Positions 32,604 to 44,650 of a stretch of DNA of 64,000 bases are shown one piece after another (position 1 is the first letter of the stretch; every line of letters begins with the position of its first letter). This DNA comes from Nymphaea colorata. Lineage: Eukaryota > Streptophyta > Magnoliopsida > Nymphaeales > Nymphaeaceae. Both the position numbers and the translations under genes were made by a program. Below the pieces are notes generated by a model. The model worked only from the letters and a program-made list of their open reading frames with translations. It did not search any database and was not told the origin of the DNA. The stretch covers positions 19,720,581-19,784,580 of the forward strand of contig NC_045147.1 of NCBI RefSeq assembly GCF_008831285.2, given 5' to 3'.

Positions 32604-35174
32604 ATGGCATATCATGCTCTTTCTCCTTTTCTTCTTTTCGGGCTTGTAGAAATACTGTCATGGGGAGTTTACAATATCTCCACCCTTTTTCTATTGCTCC
32701 ATATAGAAGAGGGGGTGATGAAAGGTCAAACAGCATCGTGCCTCCCCAACCAAAGCTTGGCCCTTTTACAATTCAAGCAAAGTCTATCCCAAGGGTCGCA
32801 GCCATTGTTAAGCACATGGAAGAATGAATCAGATTGTTGCGAGTGGCAGGGAGTCTCTTGCGACCATACCACCGGCTTTGTCACCGGCCTCGACATCAGG
32901 GATCTCGGAGTGCAAGTCAGTGATCCCAACTCTTCTTTATTTCAACTTTCTCACCTCCAAAGTCTTGATCTCAGCCGCAATTTGGTCACTGGTATGATCT
33001 TCTCAAGATTGTCGGAACTCATTGACCTCACCAAACTTTCGCTCTCAGATTGCCACTTAATCGGTCCCATTCCAGAATCATTCAAACTACTTTCAAGCCT
33101 AACCTATTTAGACCTTAGCCAAAATGGATTGAGTGGAGAAATTCCCCTAGGTATAGTAAAACACCCCAACCTGCAGACACTGCGCGTTGCTAACAACATG
33201 TTAAACGGTTGGTTTCCTGATTTCGGTAATGAGGTTTCCCCATTAATTGATGTCGATATTTCATATAACATGTTGGACGGGGAGATTCCTCCTTCAATAA
33301 TTAGAAAGTTGTCTCATCTTGAATTGTTGAACATTCAATGGAATAGATTTACTGGTACCATCCACTTCTCCTTATTCCAAAACCTGAGGAATCTTTCACA
33401 TTTAGACCTTTCTTGGAACAATTTGACAGTTGAGTTTCCCAAAACCGTTTATGTCAAGCATCAAGCTACAATTTTTCCCAATCTAGTAATATTAGACTTG
33501 ATGTCTTGCAACATCAGAGGGGAGTTTCCTCAGTTCCTCCAAAACATAATGACCCTTCACTTACTATACCTTTCACATAATAACATAAGTGGGAAGGTGC
33601 CGACATGGGTGTGGAGAATACCAGAACTTTGGCATTTGGATCTGTCACATAACAAGCTCGATGGTTTTGAGGAAGTGGTCAATATTAATGGTTCGAGGAA
33701 CTTGGATCTTCCGTTGATGTTCGGCACAAGCTTGTCATTGTTTGTGTCGAACAATAACATCAAGGGAAAAATCCCGTCCACACTCTTCTGCAATATGTTT
33801 ACATTAGGACGTCTACACCTATATGAGAATAACCTCACAGGTACCATACCAGATTGTCTAGCCAACTTGACCGGGTTATATGAGTTAAACCTCAACAAGA
33901 ACCTACTACAAGGTCAGATTCCAAGAAGGCTTATTTGTGGTTCCCAGTTTTTGCCTGTAGTTGAATTGAGCGACAACCAATTCACAGGTGAAATCACAAG
34001 ATTGCTCTATAATTGTAGCAATAATTACATGTGGGTACTTGACCTGTCAAGCAATAGAATCACAGGTAGCTTGCCAGTCAATTGGCCCGCAGCTTTTGAT
34101 CGACTAGAGGTGTTGGACTTGAGCAACAACCAACTACAAGGTCCAATTCCAGAAGATTTTAGCAATTCCTCCACACCAGCTTTACGAGTGTTCAACCTCA
34201 ATGACAATAAATTGGTTGGCAGGATTCCCAGGAATCTTTCTAAGTGCAGCAAATTGATGGTTATAAATTTGGGCAACAATGAGTTAAGTGATGTTTTTCC
34301 CTTTTGGCTTGGCCATTTGGACTACTTACGTGTGTTAGCATTACATGCCAACAAATTGCATGGCTCTATTAGCTCCCCCTTCTCCATGCATATGTTTTCT
34401 TCATTGTTAATCCTTGACATTTCTGGGAACCAATTGAAGGGACATCTTCCCCCTGCCCTTTTTCAAAATTTTAGTTCAATGATGAGGAAGCAAACAAATG
34501 TTAGCTCCAAGGACCCATCAGCTCTATCATATCAGCTGCCATTGTTATTAACCATCAAAGGACACAGCCAAAAATGGAGGCTGATTACCATTTTGACATG
34601 CATTGATTTGTCCAACAATCTATTCACTGGAACAATTCCTGATGATATAGGTTCACTAGACCGGCTTTATTCATTGAACTTGTCGAGGAACAACTTGGAA
34701 GGTGCCATCCCGACGTCGTTCGGACAGTTACAAAGCATGGAGTCACTAGACCTTTCTCACAACCACTTATCAGGAAGCATACCGGAAGAACTAACGAGAG
34801 ACACATTTCTCTCTACCTTGGACTTGTCATATAACAGCCTTGAAGGAAGAATCCCTCAAGGCAATCAGTTTGGCACATTCAATGCTACTTTATTTGATGG
34901 CAATCCAGGGCTTTGTGGGCCACCACTGTCAATCTCATGCCCAAATACCAACCGTGGCCCTCAAGACTCCATTTATCTTGTCGAAGAAATGACCCGAGAT
35001 CCGCACTGGGAGTACTTAGCAGCAGGGATTGGCTATGCTGTGGGATTCTTGACAACCATACTGCCCATCTTGTTTATTCAGAAAGTGGGGACTTGGTTTT
35101 GTTTTCATGTGGACAGGGCATTTGAGACCTGCATTAATATTCCTACTTTATATTCGATTTCCTGCAGAGCATAA
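32604..35174 (+). CDS. LRR receptor-like protein (RLP), intact, 856 aa
   Basis: This is a predicted plasma-membrane pattern-recognition or developmental receptor without a kinase. Residues 1-45 are a hydrophobic signal sequence. Residues 46-95 form the LRRNT with paired cysteines (CLPNQSLALLQFKQ, WKNESDCCEWQGVSCD). About 23 LRRs follow to about 615, with many N-glycosylation sequons and the plant LxxLxLxxNxLxGxIP pattern. An island region lies at about 618-665 (QNFSSMMRKQTNVSS...LLTIKGHSQKW), then four more LRRs to 760 and GLCGPPLSISC at about 779-789. A TM helix at about 805-825 (LAAGIGYAVGFLTTILPILFI) contains a GxxxG motif, and the cytosolic tail has about 30 residues. RLPs of this type usually signal with SOBIR1/BAK1-like kinases. 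The ATG at 32604 is chosen because it aligns with all paralogues; upstream in-frame text has no ATG. It is intronless. The ligand is unknown. Confidence 0.93.
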   Translation: MAYHALSPFLLFGLVEILSWGVYNISTLFLLLHIEEGVMKGQTASCLPNQSLALLQFKQSLSQGSQPLLSTWKNESDCCEWQGVSCDHTTGFVTGLDIRDLGVQVSDPNSSLFQLSHLQSLDLSRNLVTGMIFSRLSELIDLTKLSLSDCHLIGPIPESFKLLSSLTYLDLSQNGLSGEIPLGIVKHPNLQTLRVANNMLNGWFPDFGNEVSPLIDVDISYNMLDGEIPPSIIRKLSHLELLNIQWNRFTGTIHFSLFQNLRNLSHLDLSWNNLTVEFPKTVYVKHQATIFPNLVILDLMSCNIRGEFPQFLQNIMTLHLLYLSHNNISGKVPTWVWRIPELWHLDLSHNKLDGFEEVVNINGSRNLDLPLMFGTSLSLFVSNNNIKGKIPSTLFCNMFTLGRLHLYENNLTGTIPDCLANLTGLYELNLNKNLLQGQIPRRLICGSQFLPVVELSDNQFTGEITRLLYNCSNNYMWVLDLSSNRITGSLPVNWPAAFDRLEVLDLSNNQLQGPIPEDFSNSSTPALRVFNLNDNKLVGRIPRNLSKCSKLMVINLGNNELSDVFPFWLGHLDYLRVLALHANKLHGSISSPFSMHMFSSLLILDISGNQLKGHLPPALFQNFSSMMRKQTNVSSKDPSALSYQLPLLLTIKGHSQKWRLITILTCIDLSNNLFTGTIPDDIGSLDRLYSLNLSRNNLEGAIPTSFGQLQSMESLDLSHNHLSGSIPEELTRDTFLSTLDLSYNSLEGRIPQGNQFGTFNATLFDGNPGLCGPPLSISCPNTNRGPQDSIYLVEEMTRDPHWEYLAAGIGYAVGFLTTILPILFIQKVGTWFCFHVDRAFETCINIPTLYSISCRA

Positions 35175-36853
35175 CAGATTGTATTGCACTCACCGGACTT
35201 TTGTTTGTTGTAATATTTGTTTGTCAAGCTACTTGTAAGAAGGGTGATGAGAGAGTTGTCGGGCTGTTGTTTCATGTTGGCCTTTCAATTTCAGGTTCTA
35301 CGTTTTTCAAATACATAAATTTCATGGACTGTATGTGGTTTGGGAGAAAATCAAAGTGCATGTTGATAACGAGCTTCAGGCCTTGTTGGTGATTGACCCT
35401 CCATAGTTCTCGTATATAAATTGAGTATGATTTTTTGATTAGTGACATGCCTGTGGCCTAATGTAATGGTACTAATTATGTACTGGAGGTTTTGTTTATT
35501 TTTTCCAAAAAAAATGGTATCTGGTTTTAACTATATTTTTTTTCCGATGGCTGAAGTAAGTTGCATCTAAAGTATTCCCATTAATCCTTTTGTGGATGCC
35601 CTCCAAATGCTTTATCAATACAAAGTGGTTAATTAATTTATACTGCGTATGGAGACAACCTACCAAGCTATTCTTAGAAGCAATTAAGTGATTCACACTG
35701 TCATGCCTTTTTCAGAATTTAAAAAGAATTTTAATTTCTGCATCCAATCATTTGTGCAATTGTGTCTGTTTCCAATGATAAATTTGTCGATGAAAAAAAA
35801 AATCATGTGGATTATATACTTATATATAGTAATGTTTTTTTTTGTTTCATACCTGCTGTCCTACGGGGATATGAATGTTTAGGATTCATACTTGGTCATC
35901 GTTCTTCATTTGGTCAAGTAATCAAATATATATTTCTTTGTTTTGATCCAGAAGTCCATTTCACAAGACTCCAAATCTTCACAATCATAACCGAAAAATC
36001 AACACACTCCTGCCCATTGCTTATATTTCGAAGTTAAGAGTTTGGATCTTACAACACCCAAGGGAAAATTCTCAGGTTCCGTAATAGACAAGAAGTCGTA
36101 GTTGAAGTATACATATACTTCGAATAATGACGTGAGTGAAAAGTTACCAACATAAATGTCGGTGTAACAAAAATAATTGTCGAAGATCTGATATATCCAA
36201 GAGCCAACTAGTCAGGTTAAGATTCAGATCACCGGCGAGTCAAATTCAGATTTACTAGTGTGTGATTTTGCAACTCAGTCCAATTCTGACCCGTGCCTTG
36301 AGGAATCTTGCACCTGCAAGAAGCAGGTTGGAAAAAAATTAACACTAAATTTGCAGATCACAGTCGTCGGCAATCACCGAGAATTTTCTCCCGTTTAAGA
36401 ATTTTCAAAAATACAATTTGTCCTCATTAAATATTTTAAAATATATAATTCAGCTCCATAAGAAAAGAAATTCTTAGTAAATTCTCTGTTTGACCAGTGA
36501 CGAGCATCAGGTCCAGTATTAATTTGTATTCAATCTATCCCATCTTCATTGGATCTCTGTCAGTTATTAGACTTGGATTCAGTTTTTCTACAAAGCATAT
36601 CTACACGAATCCGATGAATGCTCAAATCCAATTTCATAAATCCAACCAAACCGATTCAAATTGACATTGTTATCGAGTATATGCGATCCATTCCCCTTCG
36701 CTCAATTGGTGAAACGAATCCTAAACAAGTGTGTTTTGTGCCAAATGATTTATGTAGCATGGATAGATCTTGGATGTAAGAATTTTCACGAAACTATTTA
36801 TAATCTCTTAGATAATATATAATCTTTTTTAATAAAAAGGTAGTCTGAAATGA
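35175..36853. repeat. RLP subfamily A 3' flank, copy 3
   Basis: This flank is collinear with 25000-26570, including the 'gaattttctcccgtttaaga'-type segment and the text up to GTCTGAAATGAAG, where the LINE interrupts it. ORFs in it are not conserved. Confidence 0.8.
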
Positions 36854-38082
36854 AGCTTGTTAATCGCCTTCAGTGTTGGCAAGGAAAACTGCTTTCTCAC
36901 CCATACCGCATTACTCTTGCTAAACACTGTCTCGCGTCTATCCCCCTCCATGCTCTAGCGGTCTTTCGACCTCTTGAAGATGTTCTGAATAGGTTTGACA
37001 GAATCATTCGTAATTTCATCTGGGATGGTGGTCGGTCTTCAAATCGCCTTGCGCACTGGGATATGGTTGTCTTTCTGCGTCTTCTTGGAGGTGCTGGGGT
37101 AACCAACCTTAGTCGGGCTTGTGAGTCTTCTATGTGTTCTTGGTGGTGGCGTCTGGCAACTTAGCACTCTCCCATCACCCTTTTCATTTGCTCTAAATTT
37201 GATCTGCCTTTCCCTAGTGTTTGGAGTGAGTCCATCTCCCCCTCTCACTTTTGGTGTGACTTGCTTTCCGCCCTTTCTCTTTTTTTCCGCCTTGTTGACC
37301 TCTCATCGTTTGCACCCCTTGCCTGGCCTCTTTCACATACCCGGAGTTTTACCTTTTCTTCTTGTTACCTGGCTTCCTTCGGTTCTTCCGTGGCGTCGCT
37401 TCCACCCCGATCCCTTTGGTCCCTTGGCCCCTCTCCTCGTGCCATTGCTTTTGCTTGCCTTCTTCTTGTTGGCCACATTAATACTTTTGACCACTTACAA
37501 CGCTTTAGAATCAGTTTAGCTAACTAGTGTCCCCTCTGTCTCACCGCGGCTGAGTTTCAGGTCCACATTTTTACATCTTGTCATTTCTTCTTTAGTGTCT
37601 TTGCCTTTGTCTGACCTTTTCTTGTTGGTAACCTTACAGACTCACATTCTATTCGTCTTCTTTTTTTTTCTATCATTCCCCAATTTGTCTTTTTCCTGGG
37701 GCCGTGTTTGAAGGTTGTGACTCATTTCAGCTTGGTGGCGTATTTGGAATGAGCGCAACAACATGGTCTTCAGGGGCACCTTTTCTTCGCAAGAGTCTGT
37801 GGCTCGGCTTGTGCAAGGAGATGTTCATTTTGTCATTCAGCTGCGGCGTCGTCCTCTTTCTACGACTGGGAGATGATGTCGGTTCGTCTTTCCACTCTTT
37901 TTCTACCCTTTTTTGTTTTTCTGTACGTTGTATTTATACTTCATCTTTTGCTTTTGTCTTGCGGTTTGTTACTGTAAGTAGGGAACTTGTTGTCCCCAAT
38001 TTTTGTATGTAGGGGACATCTTGTCCCCAATTTTTGTATCTAGGGAACGTCTTGTCCCTAATTTTGATATACATTTTCAGCT
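36854..38082 (+). mobile_element. 5'-truncated L1-type LINE (RT C-terminus, zf-RVT, tail)
   Basis: The frame from 36850 reads VNRLQCWQGKLLS, RITLAKHCLASIPLHALAVF, LNRFDRIIRNFIWDGG, LAHWDMV and GGAGVTNLSRACESS, the typical C-terminal part of plant L1 reverse transcriptases. After frame shifts, about 37528 gives CPLCLTAAEFQVHIFTSC (a zf-RVT zinc-knuckle pattern), and 37725-37860 gives WWRIWNERNNMVFRG, SVARLVQGDV, another family hallmark. It is full of stops and dead. The endonuclease and RT core are absent, consistent with 5' truncation at insertion. The 3' tail is three 31-bp units (37979-38071). The empty site exists at about 26570. Confidence 0.87.
37979..38071 (+). repeat. Three 31-bp tandem units in the LINE tail
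   Basis: Units begin at 37979, 38010 and 38041. Each starts TAGGG(A/G)AC and contains GGGGACATCTTGTCCCC-like dyad symmetry able to form a small hairpin, followed by AATTTTTGTAT. This resembles a reverse-transcriptase recognition tail. Confidence 0.85.
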
Positions 38083-40280
38083 CTCTCTCTCTCTCTCTTT
38101 CTTTCTCTCTCTTTGTATTGGCAGAACAGATCCAGAATCCCTTTTTTTGGCTCTCATATCTTACATTCCTTATTTTTTAATAAAAAATAATTATCCAAAA
38201 CGTACGCAAGTCTCACGTTCTTCAGATCGCCATTTTAAAACGGGAGCCAAGTGCCAATTTTAATTTTCTCCAGACCAATTATAATCTCCCATATAATATT
38301 TAATGTTTTTAGTCAAAAAATAGTCTGAAATTAATATTTTCTCTCCCTGTATTGGCGGAGCCAGAAACCTTACATTTCTTATTTTTTAATAAAAATAATG
38401 ATCTAAAACGTACATAAGTCTCACGTTCTTCAGATCAACATTTTCGAACATGAACCAAGTTTTCTTTTCTATTTTTAACTTTTTTACGCAAATTAAAAGG
38501 CAGGTGCAACATGATTCCATGTTGTGACTTTTTTTATTATATTAACTTACTCTTTATCCAAATGGGTAAACTTCACCTCTCCCGTTCTCTTAACAGCACA
38601 TTAATTATACCAAATTACCAATCCAATTAGGAAATTGCGTTTACCTTTCAAAGTGAAAATGTTATCAGCGTGTGTGTGTGTGTGTGTTTTTACTTTTAAT
38701 GGTATCAGTCTAATTTGCATGATCCCGAGCCAGAAGAACTGATTCACGGAATCGTCTATTTTCAGACGTAAATAGCAATATTTTATGAGGAATGAAGACT
38801 CGAAGAACGTCAATGATAAACATTTTACCAATAAATAAACTGATGTGGATATACATCTCTAATTTTTAAACTATACAAATCACGACCATTGATCGACTGT
38901 TTAAGATTTGTATGGATTCAGTTACAATACATTACAACGCACCCCAATCCGATTTGGACCCACGTTATAATTTGATCCTTATCCAATATTAATGTTTTCC
39001 TCTGAATTTGGTTTTGCCATTCTTCATCAGATACACTACTTGGGCTCCTTTTACCTGCTTTTGTTAGTATTGAATCCAGTAGTCGTTCATGACCCAAGAT
39101 CCAGTGCTATGCTAGGATGCATCATTTTCTGCGAGATGAAGTCCCTAGTTGTTTATCCTCCTTCAATTTGTCCAATCGGCTGTCGCTCGATAGTAGCACG
39201 ATGAGAATACGTTACAAGTTTTTTTTGTTTTGTATTTTTTTCTGTCAATTTAATATAATTTATATTACTTTTTAATTCATAAATTAAAAAATCTGGTGGT
39301 ATGAGCCAATAAGAGTCATTTCCAACATTGAAAATTTTCTATTTAAGAGGTTTTCTGTTAGGTTTATATAAGATTCTCAATAACTGAGATATAATAGGAG
39401 TACAGGCATCAATCCAGCTATACACTCTAGGGGAAAAGAGAACTTCAGCTATAACTCAAACCTTAGGTTTACAATTGATCAGAGCACAAGCCTCATTACT
39501 TTGACCAATTTTCATGCAAGACTCCACCTAAACATCACATAATTAAAAAATAAGTAGATTATTACATGATACTATCATTTCAAGGAAGACTTCAAAGAGA
39601 CGCCGCGCATTGGGATGGCATATATGTTTGTCTCATGCAATTTTATACGTGCAATACTTTAATGAATTACATCCAAGTCTTGATGGTCCATTGAAAACAA
39701 GTTGGACGTTTAACTAGCAACAAATTGGAACGAAAACAAATTAATATTTGTCTTTTTCTCTTAAGCAAAGTGGGGGAAAAAAAAAACGAACTGGAAATGT
39801 GAAATGGATGACCTTGGATCAAGTCTCAGCCATGTATATCAGCATATTTTATCAGTGTCTAAGTGGTACTGAAAACGCATATGGTGTGAGCATATTTTAA
39901 ACAAAAACAACCATGTGGTCCGAATATTAGAGCATGAGCCTCATGGGTTATCATGATCTCCTTCTCTTTCTTTTCCCCTGTTTTTATTCGAAGTACAAGC
40001 GCCGGATCCTCAAAATTGTTTTGTTACTGGATCCCAAGAGAGTATGGGTTTAAAATTCAAATAGATTATGAAACTGCGAACAACAATATGAATTCTGATA
40101 CGGACATGATGCCCCTCTTTCAATTTTAAGAATAAATCAGTCTTCTGTTTTGGTTTAGTATTCCAAAAGTAAATCAGATCAATTGACCTTTGATAGAAAA
40201 CATTACCACCCAAAACACTTTCTTTAGTGCCTTCAGTTTTGGTTTTTCCAGTGTACAAATGAAGCGCTTATCTTGTTCGA
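38083..40280. repeat. Resumed flank plus interspersed repeats, no gene
   Basis: After the LINE the text continues the 26570-27400 flank (CT tract, GATCCAGAATCC, ACGTTCTTCAGATC; two repeat units at 38090-38260 and 38330-38460; a GT microsatellite at about 38668-38689). 38940-39000 repeats 17370-17420, and 39735-40195 repeats 17980-18370. No coding sequence is supported. Confidence 0.65.
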
Positions 40281-40284
40281 TCAC

Positions 40285-41835
40285 GTCTGGGGCATAGCAC
40301 GCTTTGTTTTCATTGCAGATTTACTTGTCAAGCTACGTGTGAGTGAGTGAGAAGGGTGAGCTCTATCCTGCTATTTCATGTTTGCTTTTCAAATATATAT
40401 TTTACGTGTCATGTTTTCCTAACGCATCACTTTGTACAAGAATATATTTCGCTTCCCTCGTTGTAGAGAAAATCAGGGTACCTGGTCGTAACAAGCGTGT
40501 GCACGAATATATTCAACTGATGGTACAACAAATGCTGAATGATATGCAAGTTTCCTACAGTAAAGGCTTAAAAAGGCAAAGGTGCTTTAGAATGTTCCGA
40601 CCAGTATTGGATGGATGGATTAAAGGGGATTTATTCTTTGAACTTATTGAATAACCAAAATTCATAGTCATATATGCCTAGGACACTTGCAGTGAATGCA
40701 GTCACTTGACCTGTCAATTTCAGCTATTATGCTTTTCTGATGCGTCATTTTTTTGGAACGAATGTTGTTTGGGAGAAAATTAATGCGCCTGCTGACAAAG
40801 CGATGCATGAGTGTCCAATTCTTCTTGATGAATGAACCTCAATCTTTGCACAGTGAATATGAACTTGATTCTGATGATATGCAAATAACGTAGTATTGGT
40901 GCGTTCATTTATTTTTCTAAAACTAGTGTTTTCATAGTATGTGTTCATTTTTTGATACAAGCTGCCGCATTAATACTCATTGGCAAAAGAAAGTCGTAGA
41001 ATATCGCTACCCAAGAGATGACCTTTTATGATGTAAATCACTTCCATTAGCGTTTCCTGCCGGATTTCTGCTTCTGATCTTTTCAAGTTCTCTCAACTCA
41101 TCATCCACCTATTCATCACCTCAAATACACCAACATAAAGTTGCCCAAGGTCGGATATGTCCGGTGACCAACTAGTCACATTAAGATTTATATCACCAAC
41201 TAGTCGTATTTGGATTAAATAATCCGTTTTGCAACAGAGTCCAAACCTGAGTACGAGACCCAACAATAATCCAACAAATATCCGACCAGGTCGCAGAAAA
41301 TATCGGATCTTATGTTGTGGGTTCTGGATTTACCTTTTAAAGATCCAACCCAATCACTTGGCTGTTCAACAATTCATGACCAACTGCAATACCAAAATCA
41401 ATGCATGGCAGTGTATAAAGCAGAAATCACTTCAAGAAACAAGAAAAAATGCCAGGGCGTTAATCCTCTTAAAACAGAGAGCCGACCGAGAAAAACCAAA
41501 TGATCAATCAAATAGATGCATAAGTTCCTCAACCTATCATATGGACTTCCAAAACGTTTAGCACCATGAAAGAAGCCCGCATGGAACTATCAGATCAAGG
41601 AAAGCCAAAATAAATGACAATTATGATCTTAATAAGATTTTTCATAGAGGCAAGTGAAAAAATACACGATTCTGCAGCCATGGCTGAGGTGCGTCTTCCC
41701 AAATTTTCTGCAGTTTATCTAGAAAAAAACTCGGAAAATTTGCAAGGACTTGTAAATTGATTATCATACTCCACCTAGAGTTCAAAATGTCCAATCAATA
41801 TGATCCCTCTGCAATAACCTCTCCAATTAATGAGT
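40285..41835. repeat. Third copy of the 7.7-9.8 kb block
   Basis: This copy is collinear with 7675-8080 and 8540-9650 and with 51195-52510. The RLP crumb found at 8215-8440 is absent here and in the 51-kb copy, so that crumb was a separate local duplication. Confidence 0.75.
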
Positions 41836-41859
41836 TTTGAAAGATTGGGTTTCTTTTTG

Positions 41860-42045
41860 GGTGATGCACCCAAAACCTGATTTTGAAAGAATTGATAATA
41901 AAAAGGTTCATGCTTTCCTGTAGTCCCTTTTACACAAACCAGATTTTGTCAAAATTGGGTTTTAATGGCGACAAAACTTAATTGTGCCTAGTAAAACCAG
42001 GTTCAGCGTCCAAAACATGGTTTTGGGTGTAACCCGAACATCACT
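41860..42045. mobile_element. MITE-like element, AAACC-GGTTTT family
   Basis: The left end 'gggtgatgcacccaaaacct' mirrors the right end 'ggttttgggtgtaaccc' with a few mismatches. Internal AAACC(A/T)G(A)TTTT motifs recur as in 1028-1207. It has no coding capacity. Confidence 0.55.
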
Positions 42046-42228
42046 TAAAGTTTTTAACATAAGAAACCTAATTTATGAAATAATCTGCATTTTTTACATA
42101 ACTAATTTGAAAGTCATAATATGCTCGATCGTCTATCCTGCTGGCCATTGGACGTGCTAGCTAATTAATAGCTTGCTTTTTTCTTTTCCTTTTTTGTTTT
42201 TATGTGGATCAGAGTTAGCCCTGGCCAT

Positions 42229-42323
42229 GCCATTCTATGCCAAGAGAGATATTTAATTTTTTATGCCATTCTATGCTGGTATTCAATTTTTTATGCCATT
42301 CTATGCTGGTATTCAATTTTTTA
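42229..42323. repeat. 30-bp tandem repeat
   Basis: GCCATTCTATGC anchors fall at 42229, 42264 and 42294. The last two units (GCCATTCTATGCTGGTATTC then AATTTTTTAT) are identical 30-mers and the first is a diverged 35-mer. Confidence 0.85.
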
Positions 42324-42469
42324 CGTTAATTTGATCACCAGATGGGAAAATAAGATAACCGGTGCATATCTATAGCTCGCATGGTAAAAGATAATGACCT
42401 AACCTTATGAATAATGGAAACTTAAAGACAAAAAAGTAAAGTCAAGGTGGAAAGGTAATTTAGTGGAGG

Positions 42470-43520
42470 AAAATTACCAAGACGTAAATAGCAATATTTT
42501 ATAAGGAACGAAGACTCGATGATCGTCAATGATAACATTTTACCAAGAAATAAACTGATGTAGATATGCATCTCTAGTTTTTGAACTATATAAAACACGA
42601 CCATTGATCGACTCTTTAAGATTTGTATGTAATCTTGTGTAATGTCCATCGAATCTCTCAGTTATTGACTTGGATTCAGTTACAAAACATTACAACGCAC
42701 CCCAATCCGATCAGTAATCAAAATCCAATTTGTTTTACTGAGTCCAACATCTAAAGCTTGGATGCAAGTTCAAATTGGTCTTCAAAATATCGGACCCGTC
42801 TCCCTACGTTCATTCGGTTCTATGCAGCCAATACAGGTCTGTTGTTTCGTATCAAGTGATTTATATCGTTTGGATTGCCAGGAAAGGAAAGCAAGAATTT
42901 TCACTAGACATGTAACCATCTCCCATACATAAATTTTATTATCAAAAGTGGTTTCAAACTCACGCATACCTTGTGCTCTCTCTCTATATTGGCTGCTGAT
43001 CCGGCATCTTTTTCTTCTATCGTAATCTTCCTTCGTCATTTTAATTAGTAAAAATAGTCATCTAAAAGGTCAGTCTGATCACATCCTTTAGAGCAACCAT
43101 TTCAAACATGAGCCACTTGCCAATTATGATTTTTTTTTTTTTGTTTTTCTTCTTATTTAAAAGGCATGTGCACAATGAGGAAAGCCTGATTTGAATCTGA
43201 TATCAACTGAACAGTTATGAAAAAATAGGATAGTTTAAAAGTTTAAAATCCGATTAAGAAATCAAATTAGATTCATATTTAGGAAATGACATCCGCTTGG
43301 ATTTGGATTCGATCAGATTTACTTTTAAATAAATATCCTACATCCAATGCTCTAACATTTTGAAAATTTGGTCGTATTCATATTTGGATATGATTGTAAA
43401 AATCGGACTCAGACTAGATTCGGATTGTCAAATTGGATTACGGATTCAGATTTGGATCTTGACAACAACCGTTTAAGTGGACAAATTCCTACTGAAACAC
43501 CCCAGTCAACAATATCTTAG
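42470..43520. repeat. Flank-type block (copy of 27120-28165)
   Basis: This block is collinear with 27120-28165 and partly with 38760-38960, ending in the LRR crumb LDLDNNRLSGQIP at 43450-43520. There is no intact gene. 43530-44140 continues as unrecognised AT-rich flank. Confidence 0.65.
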
Positions 43521-44544
43521 CGTCGGTGGAATTCGAGAAGTTAAATGTCGTACTACTGGTGCATGACATTTTTAAGCTCAAGTATGGATATGACGACAGA
43601 AAAGGAAAACCTTTTGGAAAGATAAAAATCAAAATCGAGAAAGTAAAAAGATTTATATCTTTTTAAAAAGTTATTAAAACGTCCTCCTGCTCTTATTGTG
43701 TATGTAGGTTACATGCACCTAACCTAACGGCGCACACAACTCATTCTACCCATGAAAATGAAAATTGATTCACCCATGAAAATTATTAAAACGTACTCCT
43801 GCTGTTATTGTGTATGAGTACCCATTTCCATTTCCATTTCCATATGCTTTTGATGTTGGAAGCGAGTGGGTCGACCAGAAGGATCGCACCATTCATGACA
43901 AGTTGGACACTTAACTGGCATGAAATGGTCAAGGCGCAGACAGGAAGGTGCCAGGCAGCTAGTTAGGGTTCCTGGCTGCCAAGAATTTACAGCTGCCTTG
44001 GATAGAGACGGACATCATGTTCCTCTTTCAATTTTGAGAATAATCAGACTTTTGTTTTGGTTTATGACATTTGATTTCAAACATTAGCACCCAACACTTT
44101 TTTATATTATTGGCTTCAGTTTTGGCTTTTCCAATTTTTGAAGCGCTTATCTTTTTAAATTTAGTGTGTTTTGATTTTTAATTTTAAAATACATTTATAA
44201 AATATAAATAAAAAGAATACAAACTTGTATTGACCTCCATGTATACTGATGTAGACTGATATAATGTAACATTAAGAATAGTGAAAATGTGAGATCCATA
44301 TCTTTTTTTTTCTTGGTATAAAAAGATAGTTCTATCACATTACCAATTTTCTTGCAAGGCTCCATCAGAACGCCACATTATCAACACTCATGCAAGACTT
44401 CATCTAAACACCACGTGATAAATATATATATATGTTATTATATCGTGCTATCATTTTCAAGGAAGACTTCGAATAGAACCCTCAGCGCATCGGAATCGCA
44501 TATTATCTTTACATCATGCAAGACTGAGACTGAGAGTCACGGGC

Positions 44545-44650
44545 ATCATTGTCTAAGGTGTCTTTTGTTGCCCCGTCGCTCACGGAAGGCATGGTTGATA
44601 TCATTGTCGAAGGTCCCGTTGCTCACGGTGGGCGTGGGTCGCCTCCTTCT
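44545..44650. repeat. Tandem GCCCC-type repeat, two units
   Basis: The units carry GCCCCGTCGCTCACGGAAGGCATGG and a diverged CCCGTTGCTCACGGTGGGC. This is the same family as 31390-31600, whose downstream text also recurs at 44690-45120. Confidence 0.6.

Noticed and set aside
32604-35174. Receptor kinase rather than receptor-like protein
   Set aside because: The frame stops about 30 residues after the TM helix, with no kinase motifs downstream in any frame.
37121-37527. Two overlapping hydrophobic ORFs that look like membrane proteins
   Set aside because: They are out-of-frame readings of the decayed LINE zf-RVT region, whose true frame is interrupted by stops.
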